Shown here: in pieces, positions 1-8,501 of the stretch | How the letters are laid out: each line of letters begins with the position of its first letter | How positions within the stretch are numbered: the first letter of the stretch is position 1 | Assembly: GCA_043808425.1 (NCBI GenBank) | Contig: JAZDEW010000064.1 | Coordinates: forward strand, 17,065 to 81,064 | Direction: 5' to 3' | DNA length: 64,000 nucleotides | Origin: UBA6249 sp043808425 | GTDB taxonomy: Bacteria > Omnitrophota > Gorgyraeia > Gygaellales > Profunditerraquicolaceae | Program-made: the position numbers and the translations under genes | Notes under the pieces: generated by a model | Databases searched by the model: none | What the model was told of the DNA's origin: nothing | What the model saw: only the letters and a program-made list of their open reading frames with translations

Positions 1-157
1 TTAAGGCACTTAAAATTAACGCACGGTGGGCAATAGACTTATCCCCGGAAAGAGTAATACGGCCAGTCGGGATAAATTTATTCTTGATTAAAAAAGGCTG
101 ACGCGAGATTGAAAATTTTGCCTCTAAACGATCGACGGATTTTCTAATACAGCTCAC
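1..157 (-). CDS. aroA: EPSP synthase (3-phosphoshikimate 1-carboxyvinyltransferase), 5' part only
   Basis: The first 52 codons of a gene running off the left edge. The start is GTG at 155-157, overlapping the TGA of the upstream coiled-coil gene as GTGA. The reading frame ends in IPTGRITLSGDKSIAHRALI, which fits the N-terminal EPSP synthase signature (small residues, GDKS, then S/A-H/N-RAL) that binds shikimate-3-phosphate and PEP. Known role: the sixth step of the shikimate pathway, in the cytoplasm. About 28 residues precede the first conserved strand, slightly longer than usual. Only the N-terminus is visible, so catalytic completeness cannot be judged. Confidence 0.8.
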   Translation of the reverse strand, partial: MSCIRKSVDRLEAKFSISRQPFLIKNKFIPTGRITLSGDKSIAHRALILSAL

Positions 158-1014
158 TTTGTCTTTTGCGTTACCTGATCATTTTCTTTAATCAAATCTT
201 TTAACTCCGCAGCAAAACCAGCGGCAGACATAGCTTCATGGACCTTCTCTACTTTTAAATCTCCAATAGTCTTACCCAAACGAGATACTAAAAATTCATC
301 ACCTATGCTTACATGATCTTTGCTGCCCAAATTAATCACCGCGAAATTAAATTCTTTATTTACAATTATCACCTTACCTTCTTGGCCCTTGGCCAAAGAA
401 GGCTGATCTTTTTTAGCAACCTTGGCGACTTTCGTCACCGGCGCATTAATTTTCTCATCAGCCAATTTAGCTTGAGCTGGAGCAGCATCAATAGCCGACT
501 CAGACGCTTCCGGGCTGACGATCACCTTGCCCAACTCTACGCCTCCTGCACCCGTTTCTAAATCTTTAATTTTTGTCTCCAGATCAATCTTCTGCTGTTG
601 CATGATTTTTATTTGCTCATTAATTTTCTTGCTATCTTCCTGAACCTGATTAAGCCTTTTTTCAAGATCCTTGCGCAATAATTGCTGCTCAGAAAGTTCC
701 GCCGTAATCTGCCCTAACTTATTAAATGTTTCCTCATGCGCTGATTTTTCCGTAAGCAACTCACCCGCTAAAGAATCCGCCTTACTTTCGGCTTCTTGTA
801 ATTTTAGCTGAAGTTCCGTAGCCACCTTTTTAGACTCTTCGAGCTGACTAACCGTTTGGCGTTGACGATTTTCCAGCTCCATAATCTGCGCTTGAAGCTG
901 GACATTTTGCGCATGCTCTTTTTGATATAAATAAAATACCCCCACAGCAGCTGCTAATGAAATAACAAATAATACAATTAAGACCAATAACCGGATCGAG
1001 CCATTACGATTCAT
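154..1014 (-). CDS. membrane-anchored coiled-coil protein with small C-terminal beta domain
   Basis: 286 residues. One transmembrane helix (about 9-29) follows a short basic N-terminus. A long charged heptad region (about 30-152, rich in Q, E, K and L) predicts a coiled coil. A low-complexity linker leads to a compact C-terminal domain (about 212-286) of alternating hydrophobic strands (KVIIVN, FAVINLG, GDEFLVSR). I do not recognise a named family. The topology suggests a periplasmic or envelope scaffold. An AGGAGG SD sits 5 nt before the ATG. The gene overlaps aroA by 4 bp and follows a long leader and a strong promoter, so it is probably the first gene of a transcript continuing into aroA. 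Confidence 0.75.
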   Translation of the reverse strand: MNRNGSIRLLVLIVLFVISLAAAVGVFYLYQKEHAQNVQLQAQIMELENRQRQTVSQLEESKKVATELQLKLQEAESKADSLAGELLTEKSAHEETFNKLGQITAELSEQQLLRKDLEKRLNQVQEDSKKINEQIKIMQQQKIDLETKIKDLETGAGGVELGKVIVSPEASESAIDAAPAQAKLADEKINAPVTKVAKVAKKDQPSLAKGQEGKVIIVNKEFNFAVINLGSKDHVSIGDEFLVSRLGKTIGDLKVEKVHEAMSAAGFAAELKDLIKENDQVTQKTK

Positions 1015-1264
1015 TTTTCCTCCTCATTTTTTCTCAACCTCCGGCGCTTGGGAAAAATAACCCTCAAGCTCCCGCGAAGGGAAAGATTGCTTTGCTTAAA
1101 TTTCTTAAACCCTAACAAATATTTCGCTTACAAGTACAAAAGCACTAATAAATCAATGCGCTAATTCCTCCCAGGCTTACGCAGAAAATTTCAAAAAAAT
1201 TCCTAAACAATTAACCGGGGAGGCCCTCCTTATAAGGAAAAACTCCTTTTCTACTTCTTTCTTA
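1015..1264 (-). other. long untranslated leader, possible structured RNA
   Basis: About 250 nt lie between the predicted transcription start near 1264 and the ATG at 1014. I see no credible gene here. The RNA could form several local hairpins: the palindrome TCCTTATAAGGA, a GGAGG/CCTCC pair just after it, and TCCC/GGGA around a TTCGC loop. I could not match it to 6S RNA or to a riboswitch class I know. A regulatory leader or a small RNA ahead of the mRNA are both possible. Confidence 0.35.
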
Positions 1265-1270
1265 GTCATT

Positions 1271-1298
1271 ACTATAACATTGGTTAGGTAAAAATCAA
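1271..1298 (-). promoter_or_regulatory. sigma-70 promoter for the coiled-coil/aroA transcript
   Basis: On the minus strand, TTGATT (1293-1298) and TATAGT (1271-1276) are separated by 16 bp. A TG one base before the -10 box makes it an extended -10. The promoter overlaps the last codons of rluD. Predicted start near 1264. Confidence 0.6.
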
Positions 1299-2212
1299 GA
1301 GAAATTCTTTTTAATAAATTCTAGAAATTCTAAAGGAATTTTACTGGTGAAATGTATAAGCTTCCCGGTAGAAGGATGAATAAAACCAATCTCTTGAGCA
1401 TGTAAAGCCAACCGCGAAAAATTATCTCCCTTTCCATACTTAGCGTCGCCAAGTATCGGATAACCTAAGTAGGCCAAATGCACCCGGAGTTGATGTGTCC
1501 TGCCGGTGAAAGGTTTTAATTCCAAAAAGCTATAATGCTTAGAACGCTTTAGCGTCTTATAAAAAGTCTTGGCATATTTAGTATTTTGCGTAAACGAAAC
1601 GGCCATATTTTTTCGCTTTAAAGGATGCCGGCCAATGGGGGCCTCAATCACGTCTTCATCAAACTCCACCCGGCCACTAACAATAGCGACATATTTACGC
1701 TGAATGCTGTGTTGGGCAAACTGCTTGACCAATTTTAAGTGGCTGGCATTATTTTTAGCAATCACTAAAAGCCCGCTTGTTTCTTTATCTAGGCGATGCA
1801 CAATTCCCGGACGGTTTTTATTTATATCAGAAAGTTCCGTAGAGCGGCCCAACAAAGCGTTAACTAAAGTATGCTCCCGATTTCCCGGAGCCGGATGCAC
1901 CACTAATCCCACCTGCTTATTAATTACCAATATATCCTTATCCTCATAAACAATATCCAGGGATATCTGCTCCGGTAAAAATTCTATTTTTTCTTTCTCC
2001 GGTAAGAAAACCCGCAAGGCATCACCCGGACTTAACTTCTGATGCGGCTTATTAACTATTCGCGAGTTTAATAGGACTTGCCCATCATGGATAAGCTTCT
2101 GAATATTTGTACGCGATAAACCTAAATTATTACATAAAGCATAATCCGCCAAGAACAAATCCAGGCGCATCTTTGTATCTTTGGCTTTAACTTGTAATAA
2201 TAATTCTTCCAC
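1295..2212 (-). CDS. rluD: 23S rRNA pseudouridine synthase, RluA/RluD family
   Basis: 305 residues, the usual length for the family. An N-terminal S4 RNA-binding domain (about 15-75) precedes the catalytic domain, whose signature HRLDKETSGLLV contains the catalytic aspartate D142. The C-terminal GRTHQLRVH motif is also present. Members isomerise uridines in 23S rRNA; whether this is RluD or a paralogue cannot be decided by eye. The start is GTG at 2210-2212, preceded by GGGGAAGAG. It follows lgt by 55 bp and is likely the end of the lspA-lgt-rluD run. Confidence 0.88.
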   Translation of the reverse strand: MEELLLQVKAKDTKMRLDLFLADYALCNNLGLSRTNIQKLIHDGQVLLNSRIVNKPHQKLSPGDALRVFLPEKEKIEFLPEQISLDIVYEDKDILVINKQVGLVVHPAPGNREHTLVNALLGRSTELSDINKNRPGIVHRLDKETSGLLVIAKNNASHLKLVKQFAQHSIQRKYVAIVSGRVEFDEDVIEAPIGRHPLKRKNMAVSFTQNTKYAKTFYKTLKRSKHYSFLELKPFTGRTHQLRVHLAYLGYPILGDAKYGKGDNFSRLALHAQEIGFIHPSTGKLIHFTSKIPLEFLEFIKKNFS

Positions 2213-2267
2213 AAACTCTTCCCCGGGCAGACCTGAGCCTGTTTACCGTAAATTATTTAACCAAGGA

Positions 2268-3002
2268 TTATTTTTTCTTAATCACACGCAACCTGAAGAA
2301 TACCCCCAAAGAGAGAAAAAACATCACCGAGCATAAAATCTGGAAAAGAGTTAATCCAAAAAACAACCTTGGGCTATCGTTACGGAGGAATTCAATAAAA
2401 AAACGCTTTAAAGAATAAAGAAAAAGATAACCACAGAAAATCTCTCCCGGCCAATGTTTTCTATCTTGCTTAAATCTCAAGATAACAAAAATCAAAAGCA
2501 TAAGCAGCGAAGAATACAGCTGGGTCGGTATTAAAATCTGATCAAAAGCTTTAAAATATAGTCCAAATTCAGATTCCCGGCCAAAACAACAACCATTTAA
2601 TAAACACCCTATTCTGCCAATCGCCTGGCCTAAAGCAACAAAAGGAACCAACAAATCTAAGCTCCTGAGCAAATTCATTTTATGTTTCTTAATAAACAGG
2701 GCTGCCGCGCTTGAACCAAAAACTAAGCCACCGAACCAGGCCATGCCTCCATGCTGCAGCATAATGATCTCCAAAGGATACTGCAAATAGAAACGAAAAT
2801 TAATGAGCACATAAAATAGCCGTGAACCTATAATACCAAAAATAAAAACATAGAATAAAAGATTGAATACCTGCTCGCTGCTCATTTGCTCTTTTGCCGC
2901 CTGTAGAGAACTTAAATAGGCGCAAACAAAAAAAGCCAAAACCAGCATCAAGCCATAAGCATAAATCGTAAAAGTCCCTATCGTGCAAATTTCAGGCAGC
3001 AT
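2268..3002 (-). CDS. lgt: prolipoprotein diacylglyceryl transferase
   Basis: 244 residues, a polytopic inner-membrane protein with about seven hydrophobic segments. The Lgt signature is present (GQAIGRIGCLLNGCCFG), along with the HGGMAWFGG segment containing the catalytic-region histidine and glycines. Known role: transfer of diacylglycerol from phosphatidylglycerol to the lipobox cysteine, the first step of lipoprotein maturation. The ATG lies inside the end of lspA (11-bp overlap), so the two maturation enzymes are translationally coupled. A lipoprotein substrate candidate occurs at 31758. Confidence 0.92.
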   Translation of the reverse strand: MLPEICTIGTFTIYAYGLMLVLAFFVCAYLSSLQAAKEQMSSEQVFNLLFYVFIFGIIGSRLFYVLINFRFYLQYPLEIIMLQHGGMAWFGGLVFGSSAAALFIKKHKMNLLRSLDLLVPFVALGQAIGRIGCLLNGCCFGRESEFGLYFKAFDQILIPTQLYSSLLMLLIFVILRFKQDRKHWPGEIFCGYLFLYSLKRFFIEFLRNDSPRLFFGLTLFQILCSVMFFLSLGVFFRLRVIKKK

Positions 3003-3426
3003 TTTTATTGAATAATAATTCCCAACTTAATACAAACGCAGCGATGGTAATCACCGAATCCGCAATATTAAAAACCGGCCAGACCCGCAGGTCCAAAAAA
3101 TCGACTACAAAACCAAAGCGCAGCCGATCAATCAAATTACCTACAGCTCCCCCTAAAATCAAGCTTAAAGACAGCTTAAATACATTTGAATTCGTTTTAT
3201 TTTTTAAATTACAGAGAATAAGCACAATCGTAAAAAGCGAAACCAGCACAAATAAAAAAAGCTGATTCTGAAAAAAACCAAAAGCAGCCCCACGATTATG
3301 CACCAAAGTCAAATTCAAAAAATTTTTTATTACGGAAACCGGAGTATTTAATTGCAGAAATCTTAAAGCAAAAAACTTAGTAAGCTGATCTAATGCAACA
3401 ACGCCTAAAACGATGATCAAAATCAT
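2992..3426 (-). CDS. lspA: signal peptidase II (lipoprotein signal peptidase)
   Basis: 144 residues with four transmembrane segments. Conserved motifs are LDQLTK near the N-terminus, VHNRGAAFGF (about 42-51), GGAVGNLIDRLRFGFVVDF and FNIADSVI. The catalytic aspartates should be D109 and D123. It cleaves diacylglyceryl-modified prolipoproteins and so acts with lgt downstream. The listed ATG directly abuts an AGGAG SD with no spacer. TTG at 3418-3420, six bases after that SD, is a better-spaced alternative start. An inverted repeat over the SD is listed separately. Confidence 0.92.
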   Translation of the reverse strand: MILIIVLGVVALDQLTKFFALRFLQLNTPVSVIKNFLNLTLVHNRGAAFGFFQNQLFLFVLVSLFTIVLILCNLKNKTNSNVFKLSLSLILGGAVGNLIDRLRFGFVVDFLDLRVWPVFNIADSVITIAAFVLSWELLFNKNAA

Positions 3427-3456
3427 CTCCTAAAACCCCCGCGCGCGCGCTTTTAG
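3424..3456 (-). promoter_or_regulatory. hairpin covering the lspA ribosome-binding site
   Basis: On the minus strand CTAAAA (3451-3456) and TTTTAG (3430-3435) flank a GC-only stretch containing GCGCGCGCGC. The 3' arm runs into AGGAG-ATG of lspA. Folding would hide part of the SD. The inverted repeat is directly visible; a regulatory role is inferred. Confidence 0.4.
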
Positions 3457-3480
3457 AAGCCTGGCAGATTTATTTACCCG

Positions 3481-3620
3481 CCAACGCTTGGCTTCCGCCT
3501 CCGCTTCCACGAAGCTTCGGCGGATGCTTCCAAGCACATTATGCAAAGAAGTATCGGCGGATCCGCCTTTAAAATTATTTTACGACATCCGTCGCAGCAC
3601 TCCTGCGCGAAGGCGATCAA
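3481..3620. repeat. cluster of inverted repeats between dksA-like gene and lspA
   Basis: The gap holds GCTTGG (3486-3491) with CCAAGC (3530-3535), enclosing CCGCC and GGCGG. It also holds the perfect palindrome GGCGGATCCGCC (3556-3567) and a weaker TCGCAG/CTGCG pair further right. No gene is visible. It resembles degenerate mobile palindromic repeats more than a terminator, because no T-run follows on the minus strand. Confidence 0.45.
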
Positions 3621-3629
3621 TTAAAAGCT

Positions 3630-4013
3630 TTATTTCTTTTCCCTTTTCTGCTGGCATTTAATACATAACCGAGCGGAAGGAACTGCTTTTAATCTAATTT
3701 TAGTAATGGAAGCCTTGCAATCATCGCAAATACCAAAAACACCTTCTTCTATCCTCTTGAGCGCGTCATCCAGCTCATAAAGAGATTTTCTCTCACTAGA
3801 AGCCAATCCCAAAGAAAACTCACGATCATAATTATCCGTAGCCACATCCGCCATATGATAAGTATAACCGGAAATATCCCCAGAGGCCTCTTTTTGTGAT
3901 TTTCTTAAAATATCATCGGATATATGCTTAAGATCGCCGAGTATCTCTTCTTTCTTCTTCAGCACAATCTTCTTAAAATCCTTCAAAGCGCTTTTAGAAA
4001 ATTTTTTTTTCAC
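3630..4013 (-). CDS. DksA/TraR-family zinc-finger protein
   Basis: 127 residues. A predicted helical hairpin (about 5-95) contains an acidic DVATDNYDREF segment at its tip, and a C4 zinc finger follows with C96, C99, C117 and C120. DksA-type proteins bind the RNA polymerase secondary channel and modulate promoters with ppGpp. Short members like this are often of unknown target. The start is GTG, 1 bp after the ileS stop, with a GGGGGAAG SD inside ileS, so it is translated with ileS. Conserved acidic-tip positions suggest polymerase binding, but this is inference. Confidence 0.8.
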   Translation of the reverse strand: MKKKFSKSALKDFKKIVLKKKEEILGDLKHISDDILRKSQKEASGDISGYTYHMADVATDNYDREFSLGLASSERKSLYELDDALKRIEEGVFGICDDCKASITKIRLKAVPSARLCIKCQQKREKK

Positions 4014-4014
4014 T

Positions 4015-6792
4015 TTACTTCCCCCCTATTGCCTTGAGGCAATGATCACAAATCAAAGGATGCGCCTGATTCTTTCCCACCTCTAATGAATAATTCCAGC
4101 AGCGCAGACATTTGATGCCCTGCGCCTTCTCTACCTCAACCGAAAGATCAACAGAATTACTTTTATCCAAAGTGACCTTAACCTGTGAAACTTTAAAAAT
4201 CTCACCCAGCTCCATACTACAGCTTTGTAAGAATGTATAACGATCTTGAGTTTTTGTCAATATATTTATTTGCGCGTCAAAAGAGCTGCCAATTACCCCG
4301 TTCGTACGCATCTGTTCTAAAGCCTTGGCAGAGATGGTAATTAAATCTATCAGTGGCTGGAGCAATCCCCCGACAGCCCGCTCCGGTTCAGTTAACGCAT
4401 AAAGCTCGGGCCAGCGCAAAAAGTGCACACTGGAAAAACCAGCATCCTTATCCTCTTTAGGCATATTCTGCCAAATCTCCTCCGCGGTAAAAACTAATAT
4501 CGGAGAGATAATCCTTACTAAGCATCTAAGCACTTCATATAATACCGTCTGCGCCGCTCTTCGCGGAAGCGAAGAGGCTAAAAAAGTATACAACCGGCCT
4601 TTAACCATATCCAAATAATACATGGAAAGATCTTCATTACAAAAATCATAAATTGCTTTATAGGCTTTGTGAAACTCAAAATCATTATAAGCTTTATCCA
4701 CTACAAGGCACAATGAATTTAGGCAGCCAAGTATCCAAATATCAATTTTTCTAAAATCCTGATGATCCGTCTTATGGGTATTCGGATCAAAATCGTATAA
4801 ATTACTGAGAATAAAACGAACGGAATTTCTAATTTTACGATAGGCCTCAGAAAGTCGCGTTAGAATTACCGGTGAAATCCGTATATCTTCATTATAATCG
4901 CTAGAAGCCACCCACATTCTTAAAATATCAGCGCCATAAACCTTAATAATTTCAAAAGGGGAAATCACGTTACCGCTTGATTTAGACATTTTACGGCCCG
5001 CTCCATCAACTACAAAACCGTGCGTGAGTACATTTTTAAAAGGCGCCTTACCCTCAATACACACCGAGGAGATAAGCGAAGATTGAAACCATCCACGATG
5101 CTGATCTGAGCCTTCCAGATAAAGGCTAGCCGGAAACTCTAACTCTTCCCTAGCTTTTAACACTGCCTGGCTACTGACTCCGGAATCAAACCAGACATCT
5201 AAAATATCTGAGCCCTTAGAAAAATTCTTTCCCTTACAATGCGGACAACTTAGATCCGGGCCAAAGAAAGCTTCTATCGGCTGCTGAAACCAGCAATCTG
5301 TTCCACTCTTAGCCGTTAAGACGGCAAAATTCCTAATTACCTGAGTAGATAAAAATTCTTCCTGACAATCATTGCAGATTAAAGCCGGAATAGGTACGCC
5401 CCAGTAGCGCTGGCGCGAAAGGCACCAATCCGGGCGCAAAGAAACCATCGCGGCAATTCTTTCCTGGCCTGCAGGCGGAATCCATTTAACCTCTTGGCGA
5501 ATTATCGAAAGCAATTTATTTTTTAAAGCATTATGTTCCATGTTCAAAAACCACTGCTTGGTTGCCCTAAAAATTACCGGGGCCTTGCAACGCCAGCAAT
5601 GCGGATATGCATGCACAATATTAGAATTAAAAAGCAGGTCCCCGGTTTTTTCTAATTGTTCAAGAATGGGCTGCTGGGCGTCATAAACATGCAGCCCCTG
5701 GAATTGGCCGGCCGTAGAATCAAAAACTCCCCGGGAATTTACAGGCATGATTATATTTAATTTATATTTAATTCCAGTAAAATAATCTTCATTGCCATGG
5801 CCCGGAGCAGTGTGCACTAAACCCGTACCTTCCAGGCCGGAAACATAATTAGCTAACACGACCTGTCCCTCCCTGGATGCAAAAGGATGCGTATAGAGCA
5901 CCCCCTCCAAATCCTTTCCTTTGAGCTCTTTAATCAGCGTGTATTTAGTCAGGCCACTATTGGTTATAAAACTGGACAACAAATCTTTGGCCACAATCAA
6001 ATTTCCTTTATCCGTATTAATATAGAGGTAAACAAAATCCGGATGTACAGCCACCGCGACGTTAGCCAACAGCGTCCAAGGAGTAGTCGTCCAAATAACT
6101 AAAAAACTTTCCGGGCCAAAATCTTCCGTCGGCTTAATTCTAAATCTTACATAGATGGATAGCGAGCTGCGCTCTTGGTGCTCTACCTCTGCTTCTGCCA
6201 AGGCTGTCTCGCACTTAAAACACCAATTCACCGGCTTTAACCCATGATATAAATAGCCTTGCTCATTAAGCTTAGCCAAAGCATTAAGAATGCTTTCTTC
6301 GTAATCATGGCTTAAAGTAAGATAGGGATTCTCCCAATCCGCAAAGATACCCAACCGCTTAAACTGCTCCTTCTGCGTTGTAACATATTTATGAGCATAA
6401 ACAAACGCCTTCTGACGAAAATCCAGCTGCGAAATTTTAGACTTATGGGTTTTCAATTCCTTAAAAAGCTGGTGCTCAATAGGCAGGCCATGGCAATCCC
6501 ATCCAGGAACATAGGCAGAAGAATAGCCACGCAGGGTTTTATATTTGATAATAATATCTTTTAAAATTTTATTCAAAGCATGGCCAATATGAATATCGCC
6601 ATTAGCGTAAGGCGGGCCGTCATGCAAAATATACTTCTGTTTACCGGAAGAATTAATATTTATATGTTTATAAATATCCAAGGTTGTCCAGTTCTGCAAA
6701 AAAAGCGGCTCGCGAACAGGCAGATCAGCCTTCATCGGAAAATCTGTTTTTGGTAAATTCAAGGTATGTTTATATCCAGAATTATTTGACAT
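4015..6792 (-). CDS. ileS: isoleucyl-tRNA synthetase
   Basis: 925 residues, full length for the bacterial type. It has the HIGH motif at 68-71 (GDIHIGHALNK), the PGWDCHGLPIEH editing-type class Ia segment, GSDQHRGWFQ, and KMSKSSGN. A C-terminal zinc finger has C895, C898, C915 and C918. The presence of this zinc finger and the overall length match the mupirocin-sensitive bacterial form rather than the eukaryote-like one (inference from family knowledge). Its ATG overlaps the mtnP end by 11 bp. Confidence 0.96.
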   Translation of the reverse strand: MSNNSGYKHTLNLPKTDFPMKADLPVREPLFLQNWTTLDIYKHININSSGKQKYILHDGPPYANGDIHIGHALNKILKDIIIKYKTLRGYSSAYVPGWDCHGLPIEHQLFKELKTHKSKISQLDFRQKAFVYAHKYVTTQKEQFKRLGIFADWENPYLTLSHDYEESILNALAKLNEQGYLYHGLKPVNWCFKCETALAEAEVEHQERSSLSIYVRFRIKPTEDFGPESFLVIWTTTPWTLLANVAVAVHPDFVYLYINTDKGNLIVAKDLLSSFITNSGLTKYTLIKELKGKDLEGVLYTHPFASREGQVVLANYVSGLEGTGLVHTAPGHGNEDYFTGIKYKLNIIMPVNSRGVFDSTAGQFQGLHVYDAQQPILEQLEKTGDLLFNSNIVHAYPHCWRCKAPVIFRATKQWFLNMEHNALKNKLLSIIRQEVKWIPPAGQERIAAMVSLRPDWCLSRQRYWGVPIPALICNDCQEEFLSTQVIRNFAVLTAKSGTDCWFQQPIEAFFGPDLSCPHCKGKNFSKGSDILDVWFDSGVSSQAVLKAREELEFPASLYLEGSDQHRGWFQSSLISSVCIEGKAPFKNVLTHGFVVDGAGRKMSKSSGNVISPFEIIKVYGADILRMWVASSDYNEDIRISPVILTRLSEAYRKIRNSVRFILSNLYDFDPNTHKTDHQDFRKIDIWILGCLNSLCLVVDKAYNDFEFHKAYKAIYDFCNEDLSMYYLDMVKGRLYTFLASSLPRRAAQTVLYEVLRCLVRIISPILVFTAEEIWQNMPKEDKDAGFSSVHFLRWPELYALTEPERAVGGLLQPLIDLITISAKALEQMRTNGVIGSSFDAQINILTKTQDRYTFLQSCSMELGEIFKVSQVKVTLDKSNSVDLSVEVEKAQGIKCLRCWNYSLEVGKNQAHPLICDHCLKAIGGK

Positions 6793-7642
6793 ACTTACCT
6801 ATGATTATATTCAGCTTTTGCTTAACTTTTAAGGGAATTAATTTACGATCCGTAACAATGGCAAATTTTAAAGCCTGTCCACAACTGCATTCGCGCTTAG
6901 AACTTAAATCTTTAATTACTTTACAGATAATTTTCTTAGCTTGCTCAATATTTTTCTGCAGATTACTTATCACCATTTCTAAGGTTACGCTGGCATGGGC
7001 CGGATGCCAGCAATCATAATCGGTAATACAGGCAAGCGTGGAATAGCAAATCTCAGCTTCCCGGCAAAGCTTGGCCTCCGCCAGATTGGTCATGCCAATA
7101 ACATCCATGCCCCAGCTACGATAAAGCTTGCTCTCCGCTAACGTAGAAAACTGCGGGCCTTCCATATTAATATAAGTTCCGGTTTTATGCATACTCAAGT
7201 TCAAAGCTTTACCAGCGGTGTATATACCGGCGCTAAGCTGCGGACATACCGGATGGCTAAAAACAATATGGCTAACAATTCCCCGGTCAAAAAAACTCAT
7301 ATCCCGGCCGTAATTTGTGCGATCCACGAATTGATCCACCACCACAAAATCCAGCGGCTTTAATTCCTCCCTTAAGCTCCCGCAGGCAGTGACCGAAATA
7401 ATTCTTTCTACCCCTAATTTTTTCATGGCAAAAATATTAGCGCGATAATTTATTCCACTAGGTGAGATACGATGGCCTACCCCATGGCGCGGTAAAAAAA
7501 CTACCTCTTTGCCCGCTAATTTTCCTATGGTAAATTTATCTGAGGGCTCTCCAAAAGGAGTCTTGACCTTTAGTTGTTTAGTAATTTTCAAGCCTTCGAT
7601 TTTATATAAACCGCTTCCGCCGATAATGCCGATACCTGACAT
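6782..7642 (-). CDS. mtnP: S-methyl-5'-thioadenosine phosphorylase
   Basis: The family N-terminus GIGIIGGSGLYKIEGL is followed by TPFGEPSDKFTIGKLAGKEV and LPRHGVGHRISPSGINYRAN, which mark the PNP/MTAP phosphorylase fold. GPQFSTLAES and GMTNLAEAKL give the substrate-binding residues typical of MTAP rather than purine nucleoside phosphorylase. I place the start at ATG 7640-7642, 6 nt after AGGAG. Earlier in-frame starts fall inside proC and have no SD. The protein is about 286 residues. Known role: phosphorolysis of methylthioadenosine to adenine and methylthioribose-1-phosphate. Confidence 0.88.
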   Translation of the reverse strand: MSGIGIIGGSGLYKIEGLKITKQLKVKTPFGEPSDKFTIGKLAGKEVVFLPRHGVGHRISPSGINYRANIFAMKKLGVERIISVTACGSLREELKPLDFVVVDQFVDRTNYGRDMSFFDRGIVSHIVFSHPVCPQLSAGIYTAGKALNLSMHKTGTYINMEGPQFSTLAESKLYRSWGMDVIGMTNLAEAKLCREAEICYSTLACITDYDCWHPAHASVTLEMVISNLQKNIEQAKKIICKVIKDLSSKRECSCGQALKFAIVTDRKLIPLKVKQKLNIIIGKYVK

Positions 7643-7644
7643 AT

Positions 7645-8481
7645 CTACTCCTTTTTTAATAACTCCTGAGCGCACTGCTTAGCCGCTAGCGCCGCCTCAG
7701 GCCAGGAACCTCCGTTAATTATAACCTTAAGCGCCGCCTCCGTTGTCCCTCCGGAAGAAGTAATCATCTTGCGCAACTGAGCGGGTGAATTACCCGTTTG
7801 TTTGACTAGATGAATAGTAGAAACAGTTGTACTCGCAGCTAGCTCTAACGCGATTTTTACCTCAATTCCAACCTTAAGCGCCGCCTCATTTAAACGATTA
7901 ATCCACTCTTTTTTAGATTTTATAGAAATTTTCAGAGGATCTAACTTTTTAATTTCCATATCATAAAGAATATACGCCGGCCCGCTACCGGAAATAGCCG
8001 TAACAGAATCAATCTTATCTTCTTTTAACTCCCAAACCTTTCCCAAGATTTTAAATAATTTTTTCGCCAACAACAAATCTTTTTCTTTAGCATGCTTACC
8101 TTTGCATATGCTTGTTTCGCCTTCGGCTATTTTTACCGCGATATTCGGCATAGCCCTTACGACCTTAACTTTTCCTAAAACCTTCTGTATGTAGCCCGTA
8201 GTAATACCCGCGGCAATACTAATAATCAATTTATCCTGAATAAAATTTTTAATTTCCTTAAGCAACAAATCAAAATCCTGCGGCTTAACGGCTAAAATAA
8301 CAACTTCAGATTGCCCGACTAATTCCCTGAGATTATGAACCACGGTTATATTTTCTAAATCAATTGTTTTTATTTTATCAAAAACGTAAACCGCGTATTT
8401 AAACCTAATGCGTTCGCCAATTGCAGAACCCATATTGCCGAATCCGATAATTCCAATCTTTTTCCTTGGAAAATTAAACAT
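7645..8481 (-). CDS. proC: pyrroline-5-carboxylate reductase
   Basis: 278 residues. A Rossmann NAD(P)H motif lies at the start (IGIIGFGNMGSAI, 9-21), followed by AVKPQDF, VRAMPN and SISGSGPAY-type catalytic segments (164-170). The C-terminal SSGGTTEAAL motif closes the dimer active site. Known role: last step of proline synthesis. Oddity: about 20 extra, lysine-rich residues (about 175-195) separate SGPAY from the next conserved helix (NEAALKVG), so the usual EAL-DAA helix is displaced. It ends 2 bp before mtnP. Confidence 0.88.
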   Translation of the reverse strand: MFNFPRKKIGIIGFGNMGSAIGERIRFKYAVYVFDKIKTIDLENITVVHNLRELVGQSEVVILAVKPQDFDLLLKEIKNFIQDKLIISIAAGITTGYIQKVLGKVKVVRAMPNIAVKIAEGETSICKGKHAKEKDLLLAKKLFKILGKVWELKEDKIDSVTAISGSGPAYILYDMEIKKLDPLKISIKSKKEWINRLNEAALKVGIEVKIALELAASTTVSTIHLVKQTGNSPAQLRKMITSSGGTTEAALKVIINGGSWPEAALAAKQCAQELLKKE

Positions 8482-8501
8482 TATTTTATCCCGTTTGCCC
8501 C

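Noticed and set aside
1015..1264. 6S RNA (ssrS) in the long leader
   Set aside because: The expected long closed rod with a central bubble was not convincing by eye, so it is listed only as a possible structured RNA.
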